From assembly GCF_023746535.1 (NCBI RefSeq), contig NZ_CP098747.1, forward strand, positions 248,001 through 312,000: 64,000 nucleotides of DNA. Direction: 5' to 3'. The stretch's first letter is position 1. Every line of letters begins with the position of its first letter. Under the pieces are notes generated by a model that did not search any database, was not told the origin of the DNA, and saw only the letters and a list, made by a program, of their open reading frames with translations. Positions 52,558 through 62,453 of the stretch are shown here, in pieces. The position numbers were made by a program, and so were the translations under genes. The DNA is from Sneathiella marina. Its GTDB lineage: Bacteria; Pseudomonadota; Alphaproteobacteria; Sneathiellales; Sneathiellaceae.

Positions 52558-53673
52558 ATGACATCGAACAAGTCTCTATTGATACTGCCAGGTGATGGCA
52601 TCGGGCCTGAAGCTATGGCCGAAGTGCGCCGTATTGTTGGCTGGATGGAAGAAAACCGTGCTGTCGCCTTCGATGTGGACGAAGACCTGGTTGGTGGGGC
52701 TTCCATTGATGAGCATGGCATTCCGATTACCGATGCGGTTGTGGAAAAAGCGCAGAATGTTGACGCCGTACTGCTTGGCGCCGTCGGCGGACCGAAATGG
52801 GATGATTTGGATTTCTCCATCAAGCCTGAGAGGGGCCTGTTGCGTCTTCGCAAGGATTTACAGCTCTTTGCCAATTTACGGCCGGCAGTTTGTTTCGATG
52901 CGCTCGTCGACGCCTCCAGCCTCAAGCCGGAGCTTGTCAGCGGCTTGGACATTATGATTGTTCGTGAATTGACCGGAGGTGTGTATTTCGGGGAGCCCCG
53001 TGGTATCGAAGATTTGGGTAATGGCGTTCGTCGTGGGATTAACACGCAAGTTTATACGACACCTGAAATTCATCGTGTTGCACGTGTTGCCTTCGAGCTG
53101 GCGAAGAAACGTGGCAATAGGGTTTGTTCCAGTGAAAAAGCGAATGTCATGGAATCCGGTGTTCTATGGCGCGAGGAAGTCACCCATATTCAGCAAACAG
53201 AATTTCCGGATGTTGAGTTGAGCCATATGTATGCAGATAATGCCGCCATGCAGTTGGTGCGGGCACCGAAACAGTTCGATGTTATCGTAACGGACAATTT
53301 GTTTGGTGACATTTTATCCGATTGCGCGGCGATGCTAACCGGATCATTGGGAATGCTTCCCTCAGCGTCCTTGGGGGATGTGGATGAAACCGGCCGGAGG
53401 AAAGCTCTTTACGAACCCGTTCATGGCTCTGCACCAGATATTTCTGGCCAGAATTTGGCTAACCCAATCGCAACTATTTTATCTTACGCTATGGCACTGC
53501 GTTATAGCTTTGATATGGGGGATGAAGCTGACCTTGTTGAAGGCGCCGTTGAAAAAGTGCTTGCAAGTGGCGTTCGGACTGGCGATATCATGGCAACAGG
53601 CATGACGCAGGTATCGACGACTGAGATGGGTGACGCCATTTTAAAAGAACTGAATAAAGCCAACGCGCAATAG
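52558..53673 (+). CDS. leuB: 3-isopropylmalate dehydrogenase
   Basis: A 371-residue NAD-dependent beta-decarboxylating dehydrogenase completing the isopropylmalate step. [17 protein letters not shown], the Arg-rich [27 protein letters not shown] and [18 protein letters not shown] are diagnostic. No leuA is in the window. Confidence 0.96.
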   Translation: MTSNKSLLILPGDGIGPEAMAEVRRIVGWMEENRAVAFDVDEDLVGGASIDEHGIPITDAVVEKAQNVDAVLLGAVGGPKWDDLDFSIKPERGLLRLRKDLQLFANLRPAVCFDALVDASSLKPELVSGLDIMIVRELTGGVYFGEPRGIEDLGNGVRRGINTQVYTTPEIHRVARVAFELAKKRGNRVCSSEKANVMESGVLWREEVTHIQQTEFPDVELSHMYADNAAMQLVRAPKQFDVIVTDNLFGDILSDCAAMLTGSLGMLPSASLGDVDETGRRKALYEPVHGSAPDISGQNLANPIATILSYAMALRYSFDMGDEADLVEGAVEKVLASGVRTGDIMATGMTQVSTTEMGDAILKELNKANAQ

Positions 53674-53740
53674 CCAGTTAATATTAGTTTGAAGTATACC
53701 CCGGGAATGGAAAATCCGGGAAAAAGAAGAGATTAAGTTC

Positions 53741-54763
53741 ATGGGATATAGAGTAGCTGTTGTCGGCGCCACAGGTAATGTGGGCCGCGAAATGATGAAC
53801 ATACTGGACGAAAGACAGTTTCCTGTCACAGAAGTCATTGCTCTGGCCTCAAAACGGTCAGTAGGACGGGAAGTCACCTTCGGTGAAAAAACGCTGAAAG
53901 TGCAGGCTCTGGATGATTTTAATTTCACGGGCATAGATTTTGCCTTGTTTTCCGCAGGTGGATCGGTTTCCGCTAAGTTCGGCCCAATTGCCGCGGCGCA
54001 AGGGTGCATCGTGATTGATAACTCGTCTCATTTTCGGATGGACCCGGACGTTCCGTTGATTGTTCCGGAAGTTAATCCTCAAGATGCCGCTGGCTATGTA
54101 AAAAAGAACATCATTGCCAATCCGAATTGCTCGACTGCCCAGCTTGTTGTGACGTTGAAGCCGTTGCATGATATCGCTAAAATTAAGCGCGTTGTGGTGT
54201 CTACCTATCAATCCACCTCTGGCGCTGGCAATGAGGCGATGGATGAGTTGTTTTCGCAAACCAAAGGTATCTTTGTAAATGATGAGCCAACGCCGTCTAA
54301 GTTCACCAAGCAGATAGCCTTTAACGTAATTCCGCATATCGATGTTTTTATGGATGATCGTTATACAAAGGAAGAGTGGAAAATGGTGGTGGAGACAAAA
54401 AAAATCGTCGACCCGACCATCAAGCTGACCGCAACCTGTGTCCGCGTACCGACGTTTGTTGGCCATGCGGAGAGTGTCAATATTGAGTTTGAGAATGAGC
54501 TTAGCGCGGACGATGCACGCCGTATACTTCGGGAGGCACCGGGTATACTGGTCGTCGATAATCCGGAAGAGAATGGATATGTGACGCCTGTGGAATGTGT
54601 TGGTGACTATGCAACATTCGTCTCTCGTATTCGCGATGATGCGACCGCAGAACACGGCATCAATCTATGGTGCGTCTCTGATAACTTGCGCAAGGGTGCG
54701 GCGTTAAATACGGTTCAAATTGCCGAACTTGTTGGCCGGGAATATCTTAAAAAGGCAGCGTAG
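53741..54763 (+). CDS. asd: aspartate-semialdehyde dehydrogenase
   Basis: A 340-residue enzyme of the aspartate pathway, feeding lysine/DAP, threonine and methionine. GATGNVGREMM binds NADP, the catalytic Cys130 lies in ANPNCSTAQ, and STYQSTSGAGNEAM and VPTFVGHAES are conserved. It follows leuB by 67 bases, with a small CCCGG/CCGGG stem in the gap, and ends at a strong terminator. Confidence 0.96.
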   Translation: MGYRVAVVGATGNVGREMMNILDERQFPVTEVIALASKRSVGREVTFGEKTLKVQALDDFNFTGIDFALFSAGGSVSAKFGPIAAAQGCIVIDNSSHFRMDPDVPLIVPEVNPQDAAGYVKKNIIANPNCSTAQLVVTLKPLHDIAKIKRVVVSTYQSTSGAGNEAMDELFSQTKGIFVNDEPTPSKFTKQIAFNVIPHIDVFMDDRYTKEEWKMVVETKKIVDPTIKLTATCVRVPTFVGHAESVNIEFENELSADDARRILREAPGILVVDNPEENGYVTPVECVGDYATFVSRIRDDATAEHGINLWCVSDNLRKGAALNTVQIAELVGREYLKKAA

Positions 54764-54784
54764 CAAGCTAATAATTTCTCTATT

Positions 54785-54819
54785 AAAGCCGGTTCAGGGT
54801 TTCTGCGCCGGCTTTTTTG
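54785..54819 (+). terminator. rho-independent terminator after asd
   Basis: AAAGCCGG (54785-54792) pairs with CCGGCTTT (54808-54815), followed by three further T residues. It lies 21 bases after the asd stop and ends the leuCDB-asd unit. Confidence 0.85.
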
Positions 54820-54952
54820 TTGCGTGAGCGAGAAAACAGCCGCAACTTTATTGCGTCGCAGCAAAAACTGATTATGATGTCGGCGAACTTTCTGGTAAAT
54901 CAGGTATAAATAAAATCAACAGAGGCGAAACCAAACGTCCGAGGGATCTATT

Positions 54953-55828
54953 ATGACGAAAACCATACGTCCGCGTCGTTCTGTGCTTTATATGCCAGGA
55001 TCGAATGCCCGCGCACAGGAAAAAGCGAAATCACTTGCCGCTGATGGCCTGATTCTGGATTTGGAAGATGCGGTTGCCCCGGATGCAAAAGAAGAAGCTC
55101 GTGCAATAGTTTGCGCCAATGCAGCTTCCGGTGAGTACGGAAATCGTGAGCTTATCATTAGAGTAAACGGGTTGGATACACCGTGGGGGCGGGATGATAT
55201 CGTTGCCGCAGCGGCAGCCCAGCCAGATGCCATTTTATTGCCAAAAGTAGAAAGCGCTGGTCAGGTAATGGAAATGGAAGGGATTATGAGTGCTGCGGGT
55301 GCCGGCCCGGATGTCTCGATCTGGTGTATGATGGAAACGCCGCTCGGTATTCTGAAAGCGGAAGAAGTAGCTGCCTCCAGCCCACGGGTCGACTGTTTCG
55401 TTATGGGAACTTCTGATCTTGTAAAGGATTTGCAGGCGCAGCACACGACCATGCGCCTTCCGGTTATTACCTCGTTGGGCCTGTGCCTATTGGCGGGGCG
55501 TGCATATGGCCTCACAGTTCTCGACGGTGTTTATCTTGATCTGGCAGATGAAGATGGATTTGTGGCATCATGCGTTCAGGGTCTTGAACTTGGCTTCGAT
55601 GGCAAAACACTTATTCATCCCAAGCAACTCGCACCAACCAATGAAGTATTTGCACCTTCCGAAGAGGACGTTACTCACGCACGAACTGTGATTAAGGCGT
55701 TTGAAGAAGCGGAGGCCCAAGGGAAAGGTGTTGTCCTTGTCGATGGCAAGCTGATTGAAAACCTTCATGTGGAAATTGCCAAATCAAAAGTCGCCATGGC
55801 AGATGCCATCCAGGCAATGACAGAATAG
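54953..55828 (+). CDS. HpcH/HpaI-CitE family CoA ester lyase, malyl-CoA lyase/thioesterase-like
   Basis: A 291-residue CitE-like TIM-barrel enzyme. RRSVLYMPGSNARAQEKAKSL, LILDLEDAVAPDAK and LLPKVESAGQV supply the substrate and Mg2+ sites, and WCMMETPLGIL follows. Relatives include L-malyl-CoA/beta-methylmalyl-CoA lyase and (3S)-malyl-CoA thioesterase of the ethylmalonyl-CoA pathway. Pairing with the mesaconyl-CoA hydratase gene 11 bases downstream supports that pathway, though lyase and thioesterase cannot be told apart here. GAGGGA precedes the ATG at good spacing, and a TATAAATA element about 45 bases upstream may be the -10 box. Confidence 0.82.
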   Translation: MTKTIRPRRSVLYMPGSNARAQEKAKSLAADGLILDLEDAVAPDAKEEARAIVCANAASGEYGNRELIIRVNGLDTPWGRDDIVAAAAAQPDAILLPKVESAGQVMEMEGIMSAAGAGPDVSIWCMMETPLGILKAEEVAASSPRVDCFVMGTSDLVKDLQAQHTTMRLPVITSLGLCLLAGRAYGLTVLDGVYLDLADEDGFVASCVQGLELGFDGKTLIHPKQLAPTNEVFAPSEEDVTHARTVIKAFEEAEAQGKGVVLVDGKLIENLHVEIAKSKVAMADAIQAMTE

Positions 55829-55839
55829 GGATACCCCGG

Positions 55840-56907
55840 ATGATGACGAAAACTAATCCCGGCAATTTTTTTGAGGACTTTGCCATTGGCCAGGTTCTTG
55901 ATCATGCAACTCCGCGCACAGTAACTGAAGGAGACGCCTCTCTATATACAGCGTTATATGGCAGTCGTTTTGCACTTCAATCTGCCGACAGCTTTGCTAT
56001 GGATTGCGGACTGGAGGCCGCCCCAATAGATAATATGCTGGTTTTTCATATTGTCTTTGGAAAAACAGTTCCGGATGTTTCCCTCAATGCGGTTGCCAAT
56101 CTGGGTTATGCTGATGTCCAGTTTCGGGCGCCTGTATATCCTGGCGATAGTTTGCAGACCTCATCAGAGGTAATTGGCTTAAAAGAGAATTCCAACGGCA
56201 AGACAGGCGTTGTCTATGTCCGTTCCGTTGGCAAAAATCAAATGGATGAAGTTGTTCTTGACTATGTCCGTTGGGTGATGGTGCGGAAAAAAGATGAAAC
56301 GGCCGCGGCTCCATCGCCCGTTGTTCCGCAATTGACGGATCGAGTTGATCCTGCAGATTTTACGATCTCGCCGGATCTGAATTTTTCGGCATATAACGCT
56401 ACGTTGGCTGGTTCGCCTCACTTTTTTGAAGATTATGAAGTCGGCGAAAAAATTGATCATGTCGACGGGATGACAATCGAAGAGGCTGAGCACATGATGG
56501 CGACGCGTCTTTACCAGAACACAGCAAAGGTTCATTTTAACCAACATCAAATGCAAAATGATCGATTTGGACGCCGCCTGATTTACGGTGGTCATATTAT
56601 CAGTCTTGCCCGCGCGCTTACTTTCAATGGATTGGGAAATGCTCAGTTAATTGCCGCGATTAATGGCGGATCGCATACCGCGCCGACTTTTGCGGGTCAT
56701 ACAATTTATGCCTGGAGCGAGGTCCTTGAAAAAGTGGATTTACCGGGCCGGTCCGACGCGGGTGCCCTTAGAATAAGAACTTTAGCTGCAAAGGACCTGC
56801 CCTGTGACAGTTTTCCGGACAAATCAGAAGACGGAAAACGGGATCCGGCTGTGGTTCTGGATCTCGACTACTGGGTGATTATACCCAAAATACAACAAGT
56901 TTCATAA
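55840..56907 (+). CDS. mch: mesaconyl-CoA hydratase (MaoC-like double hotdog)
   Basis: A 355-residue double-hotdog hydratase interconverting mesaconyl-C1-CoA and beta-methylmalyl-CoA in the ethylmalonyl-CoA pathway. NPGNFFEDFAIGQ, FGKTVPDVSLNAVANLGYAD and GLKENSNGKTGVVYVRS in the first half, and VGEKIDHVDGMT, NTAKVHFNQH and YGGHIISLARAL in the second, match the family from memory of the Rhodobacter enzyme. The tandem ATGATG leaves one codon of start ambiguity. It is co-directional with the lyase gene and upstream of sdhC. Confidence 0.85.
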   Translation: MMTKTNPGNFFEDFAIGQVLDHATPRTVTEGDASLYTALYGSRFALQSADSFAMDCGLEAAPIDNMLVFHIVFGKTVPDVSLNAVANLGYADVQFRAPVYPGDSLQTSSEVIGLKENSNGKTGVVYVRSVGKNQMDEVVLDYVRWVMVRKKDETAAAPSPVVPQLTDRVDPADFTISPDLNFSAYNATLAGSPHFFEDYEVGEKIDHVDGMTIEEAEHMMATRLYQNTAKVHFNQHQMQNDRFGRRLIYGGHIISLARALTFNGLGNAQLIAAINGGSHTAPTFAGHTIYAWSEVLEKVDLPGRSDAGALRIRTLAAKDLPCDSFPDKSEDGKRDPAVVLDLDYWVIIPKIQQVS

Positions 56908-56923
56908 ATAAGGCAGGGTTTGG

Positions 56924-56951
56924 TTGACTTCGGGTAGTGGAGGATTAAAAT
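56924..56951 (+). promoter_or_regulatory. candidate sigma-70 promoter for sdhCDAB
   Basis: TTGACT at 56924-56929 and TAAAAT at 56946-56951 are spaced by 16 bases, matching consensus at five positions each. They lie in the 104-base gap between mch and sdhC, about 60 bases before the sdhC ATG. Confidence 0.45.
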
Positions 56952-57011
56952 CCACCCCTGTTAAAGACAATCAATAACATATGACATATTTACAGCGAGA
57001 AAGACTTTCCC

Positions 57012-57401
57012 ATGGCGAATATTGAAAGACCGCTATCGCCGCATCTGCAGATATACAAGCCTCAGATTACGATGGTGACCTCTATCACGCACCGCGCGAC
57101 CGGCATTGCTCTGGGTGTTGGTACGTTACTGCTTACCTGGTGGTTGATCGCTGCAGCAAGCGGTCCGGACGCATTCGCAACCGTCAGCGGTTTTATTTCG
57201 TCCTGGTTCGGTCAATTGGTCATGTTCGGATTTACCTGGGCGCTTTTTTATCATCTTTGTAACGGGATACGTCATTTATTCTGGGATATGGGCAAGGGGT
57301 TTGAGCTGCCGACGATGCGTAAAAGTGGCATGGCCGCGATTATCGCATCCGTCGTATTGACGCTCTTGACCTGGATCTTGGCGTATGGATTGGGGAGCTG
57401 A
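57012..57401 (+). CDS. sdhC: succinate dehydrogenase cytochrome b556 subunit
   Basis: A 129-residue three-helix membrane anchor of complex II. RPLSPHLQIYKPQITMVTSI with SITHRATGIAL is the SdhC signature, and the heme-ligand His lies in FYHLCNGIRHLFWD. It begins the sdhCDAB operon. Confidence 0.95.
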   Translation: MANIERPLSPHLQIYKPQITMVTSITHRATGIALGVGTLLLTWWLIAAASGPDAFATVSGFISSWFGQLVMFGFTWALFYHLCNGIRHLFWDMGKGFELPTMRKSGMAAIIASVVLTLLTWILAYGLGS

Positions 57402-57403
57402 TC

Positions 57404-57784
57404 ATGGGAATGAGAGCACCACTTAAAAAGGTTCGTGGACTGGGTTCCGCGAAAGAAGGAACAACGCATTGGTGGCATCAAAAAGTGACGGCGCTTGCCT
57501 TGATACCGTTGTTTATCATCGCGCTGGCCTATGCCATAAGCCTGACAGGTTCGAGCTATGACCGCGTTGTCTATATCCTAAGTCTGCCATTTTCCTCTCT
57601 GGTTATGCTCCTTCTCATCGGCGCCATGTTTTATCATATGAAGCTCGGTTTGCAGGTCGTCATAGAAGACTATATCCATACCGAGAAAACGAAAATTGCT
57701 TTGCTGTTGTTGAATAGTTTTATATGTACGGTCATTGGGTTGGCTGCCGCGCTTGCTGTTTTAAAGCTCGCGCTAGGAGGATAA
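57404..57784 (+). CDS. sdhD: succinate dehydrogenase membrane anchor subunit
   Basis: A 126-residue three-helix anchor. [24 protein letters not shown] is the typical start of alphaproteobacterial SdhD (read in parts), and [18 protein letters not shown] provides the heme/quinone-side residues. It starts two bases after sdhC; its last codons contain the ribosome-binding site of sdhA. Confidence 0.93.
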   Translation: MGMRAPLKKVRGLGSAKEGTTHWWHQKVTALALIPLFIIALAYAISLTGSSYDRVVYILSLPFSSLVMLLLIGAMFYHMKLGLQVVIEDYIHTEKTKIALLLLNSFICTVIGLAAALAVLKLALGG

Positions 57785-57791
57785 AGTAAGA

Positions 57792-59585
57792 ATGTCGGAT
57801 GCCTATCCAATCACAGAACATAAATTTGATGTCGTCGTTGTCGGTGCCGGGGGCGCGGGTTTGCGGGCGACCATGGGCATGGCCGCAGCTGGTTTAAAAA
57901 CAGCGGCAATTACCAAAGTTTTCCCGACCCGGAGCCATACCGTTGCCGCACAAGGCGGGATTTCTGCCTCGCTCGGGAATATGGGGGAGGATAATTGGCA
58001 ATGGCATATGTATGACACTGTCAAGGGATCCGACTGGCTCGGTGATCAGGACGCGATCGAATATATGTGCCGTGAAGCCCCTGCTGCTGTTCTTGAGCTC
58101 GAACAGTTTGGCATGCCGTTTAGCCGGACGGAAGAAGGCAAGATTTATCAGCGAGCATTTGGCGGCATGACAACCCAGTTTGGGGAAGGACCGGCAGCCC
58201 AAAGAACCTGCGCCGCTGCCGATCGGACTGGCCATGCGATGCTGCACACGCTTTACAGTCAATCCCTGAAGCATGATACGGAATTCTTTATCGAGTATTT
58301 CGCGCTGGATTTGATTATGGATAAGGACGGTTCCTGTAAGGGCGTTCTTTGCTTGTGCCTGGAAGATGGTACATTGCACTTATTCCGGGCCCATATGGTG
58401 GTTCTCGCAACTGGCGGATTTGGCCGGGCTTATTTCAGCTGTACTTCTGCCCATACCTGCACAGGAGATGGCGGTGGTATGGTTCTACGCGCCGGGTTGC
58501 CACTTCAGGACATGGAGTTCACACAGTTCCATCCGACGGGAATTTATGGTGCAGGATGTCTTATCACAGAAGGTGTTCGCGGCGAGGGTGGTTTCCTGGT
58601 CAATGGCGAAGGTGAGCGATTCATGGAGCGTTATGCGCCCCATGCAAAAGACCTAGCTAGTCGCGATGTGGTAAGCCGGTCCATGACGCTGGAAATTCGC
58701 GAAGGACGGGGTGTTGGCCCACGAAATGACCATATCTATTTGCATCTTGATCACCTCGATCCTACGATGATCGATGAACGGTTGCCGGGTATTTCAGAAA
58801 GCGCCCGCATTTTTGCCGGGGTCGATGTGCATAAAGAACCCATTCCGGTTTTGCCAACCGTGCATTACAACATGGGGGGTATCCCGACAAATTATCATGC
58901 GGAAGTCGTGGATCTAAAACAGGGTGACCCAAACGCAATTGTTCCCGGACTTATGGCAGTTGGTGAAGCAGCCTGTGTTTCTGTTCATGGTGCGAACCGT
59001 TTGGGATCAAACTCGTTGATTGACCTTGTTGTGTTTGGCCGGGCTGCTGCATTACGCGCCAAAGATGTCGTCAAGACCGGTGAAGCGCATTCCCCTCTGC
59101 CAGCAGATGCCTGTGATGAGGCGCTGGCCCATCTTGATAAGTATCGTTACGCCAGTGGGCAAAGCTCAACTGCCTCTATTCGCGATAATATGCAACGGGT
59201 AATGCAAGAAGATTGTGCGGTTTTCCGGACCAGTAAGACCTTGCTGGAAGGTAAGGACAAAATCGGTGCCGTTTGGGATCAAATGCCGGATATCAAAACG
59301 ACAGACCGCTCCTTGGTTTGGAATTCTGATTTGGTTGAAACACTCGAGCTGGATAATCTGATCCGTCAAGCTGTTGTTTCCATGACGGCAGCTGAGAACA
59401 GAAAAGAAAGTCGCGGGGCACATGCCCATGAAGACTTCCCGGATCGCGACGATGACAACTGGATGAAGCACACCCTCACTTATTTCAATGATAAAGAGGG
59501 CGTGAAGCTCGATTATCGGCCAGTCCATGACTATACGCTTACGGATGAAGTCGAATATATTAAACCCAAAGCACGTGTTTACTAG
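57792..59585 (+). CDS. sdhA: succinate dehydrogenase flavoprotein subunit
   Basis: A 597-residue FAD subunit oxidising succinate to fumarate. [15 protein letters not shown] binds FAD, the His of [10 protein letters not shown] carries the covalent flavin, and [21 protein letters not shown] and the [10 protein letters not shown] loop form the active site. AGGAGG at the end of sdhD is its ribosome-binding site. Confidence 0.97.
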   Translation: MSDAYPITEHKFDVVVVGAGGAGLRATMGMAAAGLKTAAITKVFPTRSHTVAAQGGISASLGNMGEDNWQWHMYDTVKGSDWLGDQDAIEYMCREAPAAVLELEQFGMPFSRTEEGKIYQRAFGGMTTQFGEGPAAQRTCAAADRTGHAMLHTLYSQSLKHDTEFFIEYFALDLIMDKDGSCKGVLCLCLEDGTLHLFRAHMVVLATGGFGRAYFSCTSAHTCTGDGGGMVLRAGLPLQDMEFTQFHPTGIYGAGCLITEGVRGEGGFLVNGEGERFMERYAPHAKDLASRDVVSRSMTLEIREGRGVGPRNDHIYLHLDHLDPTMIDERLPGISESARIFAGVDVHKEPIPVLPTVHYNMGGIPTNYHAEVVDLKQGDPNAIVPGLMAVGEAACVSVHGANRLGSNSLIDLVVFGRAAALRAKDVVKTGEAHSPLPADACDEALAHLDKYRYASGQSSTASIRDNMQRVMQEDCAVFRTSKTLLEGKDKIGAVWDQMPDIKTTDRSLVWNSDLVETLELDNLIRQAVVSMTAAENRKESRGAHAHEDFPDRDDDNWMKHTLTYFNDKEGVKLDYRPVHDYTLTDEVEYIKPKARVY

Positions 59586-59603
59586 GAGTTAGGGACGTTA
59601 GAT

Positions 59604-60380
59604 ATGGTTGAACTGACATTACCCAAGAATTCAAAAGTCGGCACGGGCAAAACGCATGCTAAGCCGGACGGGGCAACAAACACCAAGACATTTAATGTCT
59701 ATCGCTGGTCGCCGGATGATGACGCCAATCCGGCAATAGATTCCTATGAAGTTGATCTGGATACTTGCGGACCAATGATTTTGGATGGCCTGATCAAAAT
59801 TAAGAATGAAATAGATCCAACCCTGACTTTTCGCAGATCTTGCCGAGAGGGTATCTGTGGGTCATGTGCGATGAATATAAATGGCACCAATACGTTGGCC
59901 TGCACGACAGGTATGGACGAATTGGATGGCGACATTAATATTTATCCGCTGCCACATCAACCGGTCGTGAAAGATCTTGTCCCGGATTTGACGAATTTTT
60001 ATGCGCAATATGCGTCAATCAAACCCTGGCTGCAGGCGGAAACACCACAGCCATCACATGAACGTCTTCAATCGAAAGAAGACCGCGAGAAGCTGGATGG
60101 GCTGTATGAATGTATTCTATGTGCCTGCTGCTCGACATCTTGCCCGAGCTACTGGTGGAATTCTGATCGGTTTTTAGGCCCCGCTATTCTTTTACAAGCC
60201 TACCGTTGGATAGTTGATAGCCGGGATGAGCACACCGGTGAACGTTTGGATAACCTCGAAGATCCCTTCAGGCTATATCGCTGTCACACGATTATGAACT
60301 GTGCGAATACCTGTCCTAAGGGATTGAATCCCGCGAAGGCAATTGCCGAAATCAAGAAGATGATGGTTGAGCGGCGCTAA
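59604..60380 (+). CDS. sdhB: succinate dehydrogenase iron-sulfur subunit
   Basis: A 258-residue subunit with three clusters: [21 protein letters not shown] ligands for [2Fe-2S] (read in two parts), [12 protein letters not shown] for [4Fe-4S], and the later [11 protein letters not shown] for [3Fe-4S]. It is the last sdh gene, followed by a strong terminator. Confidence 0.97.
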   Translation: MVELTLPKNSKVGTGKTHAKPDGATNTKTFNVYRWSPDDDANPAIDSYEVDLDTCGPMILDGLIKIKNEIDPTLTFRRSCREGICGSCAMNINGTNTLACTTGMDELDGDINIYPLPHQPVVKDLVPDLTNFYAQYASIKPWLQAETPQPSHERLQSKEDREKLDGLYECILCACCSTSCPSYWWNSDRFLGPAILLQAYRWIVDSRDEHTGERLDNLEDPFRLYRCHTIMNCANTCPKGLNPAKAIAEIKKMMVERR

Positions 60381-60438
60381 TTGGCCCTTTCATTTTGCTG
60401 AAAATGGCGCTGGCCATGGACCAATTATAAGTTAAATT

Positions 60439-60466
60439 AGACCGCTCCTATAAGCGGTCTTTTTTA
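60439..60466 (+). terminator. rho-independent terminator after sdhB
   Basis: AGACCGCT (60439-60446) pairs with AGCGGTCT (60453-60460) across a six-base loop and is followed by a run of T residues. It lies about 60 bases after the sdhB stop and just before the PaiB start. Confidence 0.9.
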
Positions 60467-60478
60467 TGGACAAGAAAA

Positions 60479-61057
60479 ATGTACATTCCTCCTCATTTTG
60501 CAGTGCCTGGCAAAGAAACGCTGCAGAAGATATTGCCAGCAGCAAGCTTCGCGACACTTATTACATCGTCGACGCGCGGTATCCCGGTCGCGTCACATCT
60601 TCCGGTATCCTATGATCCGGACATGAGTGAGTTTGGTACAATCTACGCCCATATGGCGCGCGCGAATACCCACTGGCAGGAATTTGATGACGCTGAGGTA
60701 CTTACTATTTTTCAAGGGCAACATGCGTATATCTCACCAAGTTTTTATGCGACCGACATAAATGTACCTACGTGGAATTATGTTGCAGTTCATGCTTATG
60801 GAGTCCCGAAAATATTGTCGGATCCGGAAGAAACACTAAAGGTGCTGCAGCTCCTAACTGCCGAAAACGAGCAGGGCATGGCTGCTCCTTGGACAACGGA
60901 CAACATGTCGAGTAAACGTCTTCAAGGGCTCATGCGGGCTATTGTCGCGTTTGAAATACCTATTACCCGGCTGGAGGGGAAAGCAAAGTTGGGTCAGAAT
61001 AAATTACCGGAAGATCAGGCTTCTGTGAAATCTGCGGTTGGCGATTTGTTGGAATAG
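60479..61057 (+). CDS. FMN-binding negative transcriptional regulator, PaiB family
   Basis: A 192-residue PaiB-like split-barrel protein. The start MYIPPHF, SHLPVSYD, GTIYAHMARANTHW, GQHAYISPSFY and VPTWNYVAVHAYG are hallmark segments. Bacillus PaiB represses sporulation and protease genes; in proteobacteria the role is less clear. It begins right after the sdhB terminator. Confidence 0.88.
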   Translation: MYIPPHFAVPGKETLQKILPAASFATLITSSTRGIPVASHLPVSYDPDMSEFGTIYAHMARANTHWQEFDDAEVLTIFQGQHAYISPSFYATDINVPTWNYVAVHAYGVPKILSDPEETLKVLQLLTAENEQGMAAPWTTDNMSSKRLQGLMRAIVAFEIPITRLEGKAKLGQNKLPEDQASVKSAVGDLLE

Positions 61058-61109
61058 TTTTTCTTGACGTCGGTTGATTTATTTCAAATACTAATACTCG
61101 CAAAAGTTA

Positions 61110-62417
61110 ATGAAGCGGGGAATGATGTCCAGTAGCAGTGACATACAAGATGCCGGGTCCGAGATTAATAAATCTGGACGCACAAGGACCATTTTAGCGG
61201 GCCTAGTTGGCAATATCATGGAATGGTATGATTTCGCGATTTACGGATATTTCGCGGCCACTATCGGGAAGCAATTTTTCCCCTCCGAAGATCCTTCTAT
61301 CTCCTTAATCGCTTCGTTTGGGGCCTTCGCAGCCGGATTTTTAGCCCGCCCCTTAGGCGGCATTGTTTTCGGTCGTATTGGTGACATTGTCGGACGAAAA
61401 CGCGTTTTGATGTTGTCAGTTTTGGCGATGGCTGTTCCGACAACGCTCATTGCCTTCCTGCCGGGCTTCGAGACCATTGGTATACTGGCCCCAATTATTC
61501 TTGTGCTTCTTCGGATTATACAGGGTTTATCTGTTGGCGGTGAATATACAAGCTCCATTGTTTTTTTGGTGGAACAGGCACCAGTGAAACGCCGTTCCTT
61601 CTTTGCAGTCTGGGGAATGTGGGGTGCGGTTCTTGGGATATTGGCTGGATCCGCAATTGGGGACGTTGTTGCGACGGTTTTAACCGAAGAGCAGATTGCC
61701 GATTGGGGGTGGCGCGTACCCTTCCTGTTGGGATCGCTTGTGGCTGTAAGCTGTATTCTAGTGCGGCGATCTATTACTAAAGATGCCCCGTCGCCAGAAG
61801 TATCTAGTCCGGTTAAGCATACATTCATGGTTCATTATCCAACCGTCATCAAGGTCATATTACTGAACATCGGAACAGCGGTGTCCTTCTACGCCGCCTT
61901 TGTTTACGTCGTGACATACGTCAAAGAGGTCGATGGACTACCGGAAGAAATAGCATTGAATTTGAACACGGGCAGTATGGTATTGTTGCTATTATTTATG
62001 CCAATTGCCGCTTGGATGGCCGATCAGTTAGGTAGAAAACCTATGATGCTTGCAGGATCCTTTTTGTTAGCATTTGGCGCTATTCCCTTTTTCCATCTCA
62101 TCCATACTACGGAACCAATGTATATCTTATTGGGGGAAATCGGGTTTGCCATCGGGATCTCGATTTTCAGCGGGGGTTTAAATGCTGCCAATGTTGAACT
62201 GATGCCGACATCCGTCCGCTGCACCGGATTGGCTTTTTCCTATAATGCCTCGGTTGGAATATTTGGTGGTCTGACACCTTTAATCGTTACATGGCTACTC
62301 ACAACAACAGGTGACCCTATTGCACCGGCGTACTGGATCGCTTTTGCCGGTGGTTTGTCATTGATTGCCACTTTGTTTTTATACCGCGAAACACAGCACA
62401 AAGTGCTTTCACCTTAA
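61110..62417 (+). CDS. MFS transporter, metabolite:H+ symporter (MHS) family
   Basis: A 435-residue, 12-helix transporter. GNIMEWYDFAIYGYFA in the first helix, FLARPLGGIVFGRIGDIVGRK in the 2-3 loop and QGLSVGGEYTSSIVF are diagnostic of the MHS group (proline/betaine ProP, citrate, ketoglutarate carriers). The substrate is probably a compatible solute or organic acid. Starts at 61110, 61122 and 61125 are all possible; GGGG just before the latter two makes 61125 attractive. Confidence 0.85.
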   Translation: MKRGMMSSSSDIQDAGSEINKSGRTRTILAGLVGNIMEWYDFAIYGYFAATIGKQFFPSEDPSISLIASFGAFAAGFLARPLGGIVFGRIGDIVGRKRVLMLSVLAMAVPTTLIAFLPGFETIGILAPIILVLLRIIQGLSVGGEYTSSIVFLVEQAPVKRRSFFAVWGMWGAVLGILAGSAIGDVVATVLTEEQIADWGWRVPFLLGSLVAVSCILVRRSITKDAPSPEVSSPVKHTFMVHYPTVIKVILLNIGTAVSFYAAFVYVVTYVKEVDGLPEEIALNLNTGSMVLLLLFMPIAAWMADQLGRKPMMLAGSFLLAFGAIPFFHLIHTTEPMYILLGEIGFAIGISIFSGGLNAANVELMPTSVRCTGLAFSYNASVGIFGGLTPLIVTWLLTTTGDPIAPAYWIAFAGGLSLIATLFLYRETQHKVLSP

Positions 62418-62453
62418 TAACGGTATTGTTCCGGTACCACTTGGTGAATTACA

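Noticed and set aside
52188-53045. A 285-codon minus-strand frame across leuD and leuB
   Set aside because: It spans two intact, well-conserved genes on the other strand and has no domain signature.
53858-54655. A 265-codon minus-strand frame inside asd
   Set aside because: It is the antisense of a conserved gene and rich in Ile, Arg and His as expected from reverse reading.
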